Source: Sedimentisphaerales bacterium
Lineage (GTDB): Bacteria > Planctomycetota > Phycisphaerae > Sedimentisphaerales > Anaerobacaceae
NCBI GenBank assembly: GCA_016927855.1
Contig: JAFGLV010000031.1
Span: forward strand, 62,001 to 126,000
Length of the DNA stretch: 64,000 nt
Reading direction: 5' to 3'
Position 1 is the stretch's first letter. The number at the start of each line of letters is the position of its first letter. The notes under the pieces are model-generated. The model did not search any database, had not been told where the DNA came from, and was given only the letters and a program-made list of their open reading frames with translations. Of the stretch, positions 8,639 through 15,335 are shown piece after piece. The position numbers and the translations under genes are program-made.

Positions 8639-8654
8639 TGGCATGGCGCTTGCT
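8639..8654 (+). promoter_or_regulatory. Sigma-54 promoter (-24/-12) for fliK
   Basis: The sequence TGGCATGGCGCTTGCT matches the sigma-54 consensus at every fixed base, with GG at 8640-8641 and GC at 8652-8653 exactly ten bases apart. The predicted start of transcription is near 8665, about 33 bases before the fliK ATG. Confidence 0.82.
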
Positions 8655-8697
8655 ACGCACTGTGATGGCCTGTCAAGTCACAGTAAGGACGACGAGT

Positions 8698-10344
8698 ATG
8701 AGCGAATCGGTAGCCGCAGCCGCCAGCAGCACATTCATGCCCCTCAGCGAGAGTCTCCTCAGTGCCCGCGTGGCGGCAGGCGGCGTATCAGAGGAGCCCA
8801 AGTTGTCCTTTGAGGACATGCCGGCCCTCGCGAAGATCAGGGAAGAGCAAAGGACCGATAAGAAAGGGACCGCAGAGCCCTCCGTAAGCGAGTGTTCTTG
8901 TCCCGGCGTCTCGAACCCCGCGGGCCCGGCCGGAGCGGAAAAGGGGGCCGGGAATGCCTCGAGCGAAGGCACCGTACGCCCGCGCGGCGAAGACGGAGGC
9001 CATGTCGCTGTGCAGCAGACGCAGAAGACGGGGCGTCAGGCAAAGACCGACGGCGCCTCGCCGAAGGCGAACGGAGAGGTCGAGGCGGTGGCAGTAGTCA
9101 AGGGAATCCATCACACCGCCACTGCGGTAGCTCCCGAGCAAGCCGTTGTTCCTACGCAGGCCGTTCCAGGCCAGGCTCAGAAGGTCCATCAGCAGCAAGC
9201 TTTTGTCAGAAATGGTTTTATGCAACGTGCGGCAGGTCCAGCTCGCACTGCGGCGGCTCCGGATGACAAGGACGGAGTCGGTGCCGTCAGGAGGGTTGGA
9301 GTCCAGGACGGCAAGGCTGTTGGCGGGATGGCGAAAGAAGGGGGCCTCGCTGCCGCCGGCAAGGTATCGGAGCAAACCCGAGAGGCTACGGTCTCCCAGG
9401 CGAAGACCGTCGCTGTCAAAGAGAAGAGCTCCGAAGCGGAGCGTCTTGAGGGCAAGGCGCTCGACCGGAGGGCTGCTGGTGCAGCCCCGGCCATTGAGGC
9501 GCGAGGCGCTGCCAGACCCCAACCGTCCCCTACCGACAAACAGCCAGACAAGAACCTCAGCAGGACGGCAGTTGAGCCGGGCCCGACCGCCCAAACGGAG
9601 GAGAAGGCGGATCGAAACGCTGGCCCTCTTCGTTCTGAGAGCCACCATCCGCGCTTCCGGGAAGCCGTCGCCACGGACTCTGGAAAGGAAGGGCGTGCTG
9701 TTGTGGCACAGGCTCCAAGTAAAGAGGGGAGTTTCTCCGACTCTAAGGAAGGCCTGAAGGAGCAGGCGGACGGGTCCATGCCGTCGGGAAACGGTCCCGC
9801 GGCCTTCTCGCAGCGAATCTCTGTGCAGACTCCAGGCACTTCGGGTTTTGAGGGTGCCACACCAAAGAGCGGGTCCCAGAGCGTCAGCGATCAGATCCTC
9901 GATTCGGTTCGCGCGTCGCTGGCCGGCGGGGAGAAGCAGGTTATGGTCCGCCTGAACCCGCCCGAACTGGGCGCCGTCACCGTGCGGTTTCAGGAGCAAG
10001 GCGATCAGATCCGAGCGGTCCTGGAAGTCTCACGCAACGAAACGCGGCAAGAGGTGGAACGGGCCATTCCCGAAGTCCTGCGCACCCTTCAGGAGTCCGG
10101 CGTTCAGATCAGACGTGTCGAAGTGATCCTGTCGGACCAGTCCGGCAAAGACTTGGGCAAAGACCAACTTCAGCAGGACGCCTGGGCCCAGCAGCAGACG
10201 TCCCAACAGCACGCCGGCAATCCGCAGGCGCCGTTCGCAACGGGATGGTCGTCGCAGACCCGAGCGACGCGCAGCAGTGCCGAACCTGACGGCACGGGAT
10301 CTCAGGGTGTGACCAGCACGAGTGGAATCAACCTGTTGATCTAG
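8698..10344 (+). CDS. fliK: Flagellar hook-length control protein FliK
   Basis: The protein is 548 aa from the ATG at 8698, chosen because AAGGA lies about 9 bases upstream and the ATG is just after the sigma-54 promoter. The N-terminal 400 residues are low-complexity, Lys/Glu/Ala/Gly-rich and unstructured, as expected for a molecular ruler. The C-terminal Flg_hook domain (about 400-500) reads EKQVMVRLNPPELGAVTVRF and continues to VQIRRVEVILSDQSG. FliK measures the hook and switches export from hook to filament substrates. It is transcribed away from the flgB operon. Confidence 0.9.
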   Translation: MSESVAAAASSTFMPLSESLLSARVAAGGVSEEPKLSFEDMPALAKIREEQRTDKKGTAEPSVSECSCPGVSNPAGPAGAEKGAGNASSEGTVRPRGEDGGHVAVQQTQKTGRQAKTDGASPKANGEVEAVAVVKGIHHTATAVAPEQAVVPTQAVPGQAQKVHQQQAFVRNGFMQRAAGPARTAAAPDDKDGVGAVRRVGVQDGKAVGGMAKEGGLAAAGKVSEQTREATVSQAKTVAVKEKSSEAERLEGKALDRRAAGAAPAIEARGAARPQPSPTDKQPDKNLSRTAVEPGPTAQTEEKADRNAGPLRSESHHPRFREAVATDSGKEGRAVVAQAPSKEGSFSDSKEGLKEQADGSMPSGNGPAAFSQRISVQTPGTSGFEGATPKSGSQSVSDQILDSVRASLAGGEKQVMVRLNPPELGAVTVRFQEQGDQIRAVLEVSRNETRQEVERAIPEVLRTLQESGVQIRRVEVILSDQSGKDLGKDQLQQDAWAQQQTSQQHAGNPQAPFATGWSSQTRATRSSAEPDGTGSQGVTSTSGINLLI

Positions 10345-10392
10345 CGAGGAACGAAGCGCTGGCCGGGCGCGAAGTGAGATGCCGCATCGCTC

Positions 10393-11439
10393 TTACGGAA
10401 CTGCGCCGGCGGCCGCGAAACCCGCGGAGGCGGGTCCAATCTTGCGCGTGTACCACTTGCGGCGGGCGATTTCGATCGAGCGGGTGAAGGCGTGCTTGAA
10501 GCGCAGCGCCGAGAGACGCTCCGTGGCGGTTTTGCGCGCCCGCCGGCCCATCAGAATGGCGAGGTCTCTGTCATCCAGGAGGAGCCTGGCGTAGTGCGTT
10601 AGCTCGTGCGGGTTGTTGCTAACGAAGCCGTTTACGCCGTGCCTGACGAGCGAGGTTGGATGCGCGTTTCCGAGGACGGGCAGGCCCGCGGCCATCGCCT
10701 CGGCGGTGGCCATGTTGTGCCCGGCCTCGAACCGCGGGTCGGCCGTGTGAATATAGAAGCGATGGCATTGAAGGATTTCCTTGAGATGCTGCCAGTCGCG
10801 GGCGGCTTCCACGCCAGGCATGTCCGGATTGTGACCTACGAGCGTAACGGGGACACCGCCAAAGGCTTTCTCGTGGAAATCCCAATCCAGAATTCGGCGG
10901 CGACTGCTGATGAAGTTGCAGATGCGCAGCCCGGCGGCTTTTTCGCTCGAATAGGGGAGATAGTCATCCGTGTCAATGCCGAACTGAACGATATCTTCGG
11001 TGAAGCCCCAGGATTCTCCCTTGAACATCGAGGTCGCAACCACGTGGGCGCCGACAAGCTCGACGTAGGTGTGCAGCATTTCCTTCATTCTTTCCGGATC
11101 GCAGCCGGGCCCCTCCTCCTCAAGGCGTCCTTCCAGACTGTGGTGGAGCACCAGGATGCGCGGCTCGCTACGCGTACGCACGTCGAGCAGGTCCGTCGTG
11201 TTGTGGGTGACCATGCAGTAGTACCGGGTCGGAGACGCCAAGGCCTGCTCGAGCGTGATCAAGCGGGCATTGGCCGGTACGGGGCGCATGCGCGCATCCC
11301 AGCCCGGGTGGTATCTTCCCGGCAAGCCGACAATGATGTCGAGGTCGTAGCCCAGGATGCCCAGTTGATGGACCCAGGCTTCGTGGCAGTTGAAAGCCAG
11401 CAGCGTTCTATTCTCTCGTGACTTCTGCTCAGGGTGCAT
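10393..11439 (-). CDS. Glycosyltransferase family 4-like protein in the flagellar locus
   Basis: The protein is 348 aa from the ATG at 11439 (GGAAG ribosome site about 7 bases upstream). An upstream start at 11532 is possible but adds an uncharacteristic leader. The C-terminal half has the GT-B nucleotide-sugar pattern: RFEAGHNMATAEAMAAGLPV followed by LGNAHPTSL, with the expected acidic residue. The N-terminal acceptor domain has no clear motif. Its place between fliK and flagellin makes flagellin glycosylation a reasonable inference. It could instead serve the polysaccharide cluster nearby. Confidence 0.78.
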   Translation of the reverse strand: MHPEQKSRENRTLLAFNCHEAWVHQLGILGYDLDIIVGLPGRYHPGWDARMRPVPANARLITLEQALASPTRYYCMVTHNTTDLLDVRTRSEPRILVLHHSLEGRLEEEGPGCDPERMKEMLHTYVELVGAHVVATSMFKGESWGFTEDIVQFGIDTDDYLPYSSEKAAGLRICNFISSRRRILDWDFHEKAFGGVPVTLVGHNPDMPGVEAARDWQHLKEILQCHRFYIHTADPRFEAGHNMATAEAMAAGLPVLGNAHPTSLVRHGVNGFVSNNPHELTHYARLLLDDRDLAILMGRRARKTATERLSALRFKHAFTRSIEIARRKWYTRKIGPASAGFAAAGAVP

Positions 11440-11857
11440 GTGCGACTTCCGTTCCTCGAGTGACGCCTCGTCACCCGGGAGGCAGGCCTCGTGATGCGTC
11501 GCCGACCGGACGCACTTGGCGCAGCCACGCATCCACGTTTTTGAGGATTATCGGTCACACGGGGCAGATTCCATGAGATTTAGTCTGCCGCGAAAGCGTG
11601 GAAGCGTCACTCATAAAGCGGGCCTCGCGACGCCTCATCGACGAGACACCCGGTGCAACTCAGGTTTCCTGCTTCTTCGCAGCGCCAGGTCCGTTTTGAC
11701 ACCGGTGACGGAAGGGAAATACAGGGATTTTTCGGGCCGGCGTTTTTTTTTCCGGTTTCTCTCGGCGCACGTTCCGCGGGAGGGCCGCCTATCAGTAGCG
11801 CCATCGGTCATATTAAGGGGCGACGTCTGCGTCCGGCATTTGGGACCGATGCGCGCC
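11440..11857. other. Non-coding stretch upstream of the flagellin promoter
   Basis: No convincing gene was found here. The minus-strand side must hold the glycosyltransferase promoter, which could not be identified. A run of nine T residues lies near 11743-11751, without a strong hairpin before it. Confidence 0.5.
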
Positions 11858-11884
11858 TCAAGTCGGACGGGCTTTGGTCGATAA
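11858..11884 (+). promoter_or_regulatory. Sigma-28 (FliA-type) promoter for flagellin
   Basis: TCAA at 11858-11861 and GTCGATAA at 11877-11884 are separated by exactly 15 bases. The consensus is TAAA-N15-GCCGATAA, so 10 of 12 positions match with correct spacing. The flagellin ATG lies about 90 bases beyond the predicted start, which is normal for a late flagellar gene. Confidence 0.68.
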
Positions 11885-11979
11885 TGAGCGTTAGACGTCA
11901 AAACCTTTTGGAAGAAAGGTTGCGAGTGAAGGCGCGAAGATTGTAGGGGCCAAACTGGTTTATTTAAGGAGTCGGAAAC

Positions 11980-12789
11980 ATGTTAGCAATCAAGAACAAC
12001 ATTATGGCGGCGAACGCGGCCCGGTATCTGGGACAGAGCTACGATGCCTTGGCCACGTCGGTCGAGCGGCTCTCATCCGGTCTGCGGATCAACAGTGCCA
12101 GCGACGACGCGGCGGGCATGGCGGTCCGCGAACTGATGCGTGCCGATGTCGCCGTGCTGCAGCAGGGTGCACGGAACGCCCAGGACGGCGTCAGCATGCT
12201 CCAGACCATGGAAGGTGCCCTTCAGGTTGTCGATAACCTGCTGGTGCGTATGCAGCAGTTGGCCGAGCAAGCGGCGACGGGGTCCTATTCGTCCGCTCAG
12301 CGCGCCATCATGAACAGCGAGTTCGCCGAAATGGCCAACGAGATCGATCGTATCGCCAAGGGGACCGATTTCAACGGCATCAAGATGCTCGACAGCTCGG
12401 CGGCGGTGTCCGTGCACTTCGGCGGCTCGACCGACTCGATCAGCATCACCGGCAGCGACGTGACGAAGTCCGGTCTGAGCATCAATTCGCTCTCCATTGC
12501 TGAGGCTGCCAGCGCCATCGCGGCCTTGGGTACGCTGGACAGCGCGATCAACACCAAGGACACCGCTCGGGCCAAGTTCGGTTACAACATCAACCGTCTC
12601 GAGAGCACCGGGGAGGTGCTGGGCATTCAGGCCGAGAACCTGCTGGCCGCTGAGTCTCGTATCTCGGACGTCGATGTCGCCACCGAAATGGCCACGCTGA
12701 CGCGCAACCAGGTGCTGTCGCAGGCGGGTACGTCGATGCTGGCCCAGGCCAATTCGATTCCGCAGATGGCCCTCACCCTGCTGAGATAA
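11980..12789 (+). CDS. fliC: Flagellin (minimal, D0/D1 only)
   Basis: The protein is 269 aa. The N-terminal D0/D1 region has SVERLSSGLRINSASDDAAG, and the C-terminal region has RISDVDVATEMATLTRNQVL followed by QAGTSMLAQANSIPQMALTLLR. The middle is only about 60 residues, so the exposed D2/D3 domains are absent. It is the filament subunit exported by the type III system with FliS as chaperone. The ribosome site AAGGAG lies about 8 bases upstream of the ATG. A single flagellin gene is visible here, and a hairpin follows it. Confidence 0.97.
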   Translation: MLAIKNNIMAANAARYLGQSYDALATSVERLSSGLRINSASDDAAGMAVRELMRADVAVLQQGARNAQDGVSMLQTMEGALQVVDNLLVRMQQLAEQAATGSYSSAQRAIMNSEFAEMANEIDRIAKGTDFNGIKMLDSSAAVSVHFGGSTDSISITGSDVTKSGLSINSLSIAEAASAIAALGTLDSAINTKDTARAKFGYNINRLESTGEVLGIQAENLLAAESRISDVDVATEMATLTRNQVLSQAGTSMLAQANSIPQMALTLLR

Positions 12790-12823
12790 TCTCATCGGGA
12801 TTGACATATTTGACGGTAATGGG

Positions 12824-12859
12824 GGGAGATGACTGGCGCCGGGGCGGTGGTCATCTCCC
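12824..12859 (+). terminator. Stem-loop after flagellin
   Basis: GGGAGATGAC (12824-12833) pairs perfectly with GTCATCTCCC (12850-12859) around a GC-rich 16-base loop. Only a weak T-rich tail follows, so it may be a partial terminator or an mRNA-stabilising 3' hairpin between fliC and fliS. Confidence 0.7.
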
Positions 12860-12961
12860 TTCCGAAAACAGGTGCCGTCAGATGCCGCCTGCTATGAGCC
12901 GAAGACGGGGGCAACCGGCTATCAGGGAAGAGATGGCTGATTGTTTGTCGGGAATGAAACC

Positions 12962-13321
12962 ATGAACGGAATCGGAACGTACCAGCAGACCGCCGTCGCC
13001 ACGCAGAGCCGAGGCCGCCTGATCGTCATGCTCTACGACGGCGCGATCAAGTTTCTGAGGCTGGCCATCAAAGAGTTGACGGCCGGGAACTACGCGGCCA
13101 AAGGGCAGTATATCAACCGGGCCCAGGACATCATCAACGAGCTGAACGCCGTGCTGGACATGGAGGCCGGCGGCGAGATCGCTCAGAACCTCCGCAAGCT
13201 GTATGTCTTCATGGGCCGACACCTCAGCAGGGCCAACGTCAAGCGCGACCCACAGATGATCCAGGAAGTGATCACCCTGCTGGAAGAACTGAACCAGAGC
13301 TGGAAAGCCGTCACCGGCTAG
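12962..13321 (+). CDS. fliS: Flagellin export chaperone FliS
   Basis: The protein is 119 aa from the ATG at 12962. A TTG at 12941 would add seven residues. It shows the FliS pattern: IGTYQQTAVATQSRGRLIVM, then LYDGAIKFLRLAIKEL, and the four-helix fold with ELNAVLDMEAGGEIAQNLRK. FliS binds the flagellin C-terminus in the cytoplasm and prevents early polymerisation. It lies downstream of fliC as is usual. fliD is not in this window. Confidence 0.95.
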   Translation: MNGIGTYQQTAVATQSRGRLIVMLYDGAIKFLRLAIKELTAGNYAAKGQYINRAQDIINELNAVLDMEAGGEIAQNLRKLYVFMGRHLSRANVKRDPQMIQEVITLLEELNQSWKAVTG

Positions 13322-13322
13322 A

Positions 13323-13398
13323 AGTGCCAAGTTTCAAGTGTGAAGTGTCAAGTGCCTGGCGGCGATTCCACGCTTGACACTTGACACTTGAGACTTAC
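13323..13398. repeat. Inverted repeat of AAGTGTCAAGTG-type words
   Basis: Between the convergent fliS and Wzi-like genes, copies of a CAAGTGTGAAGTGTCAAG word face copies of CTTGACACTTGACACTTG across a short centre. As RNA this would fold from either strand and could act as a bidirectional terminator. It could also be a dispersed repeat. Confidence 0.6.
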
Positions 13399-13406
13399 AA
13401 CTCCTT

Positions 13407-14906
13407 TCAGAATCTCCGCACGATCTGCAACTGGAAGATGTGGTTGTCTTCCAGCGCTTCCCCTCGGACACCCTCGTACCGATACCCGGCTTCGATCAGC
13501 CAGTCGGTCCCTCGAAAGGCAGTCAGGTCGCACTCGAAGGTGTGCACCACCGGCCTGCTTTCGGCGGACAGATCGTGGGTCTGGCGGTCGTAGGTCAGGT
13601 TTAACCGCATGTCGCCCGTCAGGTAGTGCGATAGTTGCATGAAGACGCTGCGCGAGTCTGTGCCCATGTAGTGACCGATGATGCGACCCCTGTAGGTGTA
13701 GCCCGACTGATAGAGGCTATGGGCGTAGAACACGTTGGGCTTGCCATCGACGTGGTTCTCCGCATACTCGATGCGGAAGTCGGTCCGGCCGGTTTTCAAT
13801 AAGTCGTTCAGTTGCAGGCCATACAACGCGCCCCAGTTGCTGGGGATACCACCGGCCTCATCCTCCCCGGCGCCCTCGACGTAGAGCTTGACCGATCGCA
13901 GAGGCAGCTTCCTGAGCCAAGGCAGACCGGCCAGAGGGATGAGCGCCGACGCATCCCCGCCGGCAAGCTGGTTGTTCTCGGCCTGCTCGGTCAGAGCAAA
14001 GAACATCTTGGCGTAGTCGGTCACGCTGACGTCGGGCACGCCACGACCGCCAAACATGACCACCCGCGAGGCACCCAACTCGACCCAAGGCAAGGGCTTG
14101 ATGTTGAGGCGGGCGCCGGTGAGCTTGGCGTTGGGAATGGCACGGTCTTCCTCCAATTGCGTGAGGAACCACTCGGTCCGCACCGGCCCCAGGTCGCGCA
14201 GCAGCCAAGGCAGTTGCACCGGCTGGGGGTTGGTGATCTTGACCATCGTGAACGGCTCGGCGTTGTTGCCCATGAGGACCGAGCCACGGTAGCCCGGTCC
14301 CCACCATAGCGAGTCCTTTCCCACCTGCACTTCAATTGGCCCGGCCATGATTTTTCCGTAGCCTTCGATCAGGTCGAGCCCGCGGTCGGATTCGGAAAAC
14401 GCACCGCCGTACTCCGGGTGGAGGTAGAAGGCCGCGAAGTCAGAGATCACGCCGCGCGAGGCGAAGCCCAGCCGATAGTTCGAGCCCTGCTCGAAGATGT
14501 CGCCGCGAATGTTCTCCAGGTCGGGCCGGTTCTGCGCATATAGATAGTTGACGTAGGGGTTCTCGATGGGCTTGACGAAGGAGCCGCCATAGATGCCGTC
14601 GACGACACCGAGCTGGATGAGTTCGCCTTTGAATTCGTCTCGGAGACGGTCGATGATCGTCACGACCACCGGTGACGGTGCCTTCATGCGACCGAGGTCA
14701 TGCATGGCCTGCGCGACGTGCCGGGCCATCTCGAGGCGGGAGATGGGCTTGATCGTCAACATCGCGCTGTCGACCAGGCCATAGTTGGCGAGCTTGTCGA
14801 CCGCGTCGTAGCTCCAGTGATCGAGCGGAACGTTGGTTGACACCAGGGCGTGGCACGGCCGGACAAGACAGATCGACACCAGAATAGAAGCTGCAATCCT
14901 TCGCAT
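13407..14906 (-). CDS. Capsule assembly Wzi-family outer-membrane protein
   Basis: The protein is 499 aa with a signal peptide (MRRIAASILVSICLVRPCHA). An N-terminal segment resembles a short SLH-like helical region (DHWSYDAVDKLANYGLVDSA). The rest is rich in alternating aromatic and polar strands typical of a beta-barrel, ending in a terminal aromatic strand (FQLQIVRRF). The pattern ALHPEYGGAFSESDRGLDL to VQVGKDSLWWGPGYRGSVLM fits the Wzi/capsule assembly family. Wzi proteins bind exported polysaccharide at the cell surface. It is divergent to the export genes at 15336, which supports that role. Confidence 0.72.
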   Translation of the reverse strand: MRRIAASILVSICLVRPCHALVSTNVPLDHWSYDAVDKLANYGLVDSAMLTIKPISRLEMARHVAQAMHDLGRMKAPSPVVVTIIDRLRDEFKGELIQLGVVDGIYGGSFVKPIENPYVNYLYAQNRPDLENIRGDIFEQGSNYRLGFASRGVISDFAAFYLHPEYGGAFSESDRGLDLIEGYGKIMAGPIEVQVGKDSLWWGPGYRGSVLMGNNAEPFTMVKITNPQPVQLPWLLRDLGPVRTEWFLTQLEEDRAIPNAKLTGARLNIKPLPWVELGASRVVMFGGRGVPDVSVTDYAKMFFALTEQAENNQLAGGDASALIPLAGLPWLRKLPLRSVKLYVEGAGEDEAGGIPSNWGALYGLQLNDLLKTGRTDFRIEYAENHVDGKPNVFYAHSLYQSGYTYRGRIIGHYMGTDSRSVFMQLSHYLTGDMRLNLTYDRQTHDLSAESRPVVHTFECDLTAFRGTDWLIEAGYRYEGVRGEALEDNHIFQLQIVRRF

Positions 14907-15335
14907 GACCTCGGTTCACACAAACCCCAAGCACAGTCCTTTGCGCGTTCGCCAGAAGGTACGTCAATGACACGTCTCGGTCAAGACCGATGCCGGCGAA
15001 AAACACGTTTCGATCTGCCTTAAAGGGGTAAAGATTTCCGTCCCGCTTGTCCGATAAAGACATAATGAGCGATAGTGGCTCGGCTGTCCACGATACCGTC
15101 AGGTCCGAGGAGATGAGAGAGTTTTTGGCTCATGAACGCGGAAAATGCTTTGACAGCGCGGCGCGGACTTCTACGATAGGTGCGTCGTCAATGGGGACGG
15201 TGTTGGGACAGCCACGTATGGCTCGGCGTCAATGTGCTCGGAAGCTGGGCATCACTGATGCCGGGTCTCTGAAGTTGCCTATTGTCGCAGACGGGATAAC
15301 GGAATCGGTCTGTCCGGAGCAAGAAGGAGTCTGGA
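14907..15335. other. Divergent intergenic region before the polysaccharide export genes
   Basis: No convincing gene was found. A possible short reading frame at 15047-15367 runs into the start of the export gene and has no family features. Promoters for both directions must lie here. A FliA-like -10 (TCCGATAA at 15050-15057) has wrong spacing to the nearest TAAA. Confidence 0.5.

Noticed and set aside
15029-15057. Sigma-28 promoter before the polysaccharide export gene
   Set aside because: TAAA and TCCGATAA are present but 17 bases apart instead of about 15, and the gene is not flagellar.
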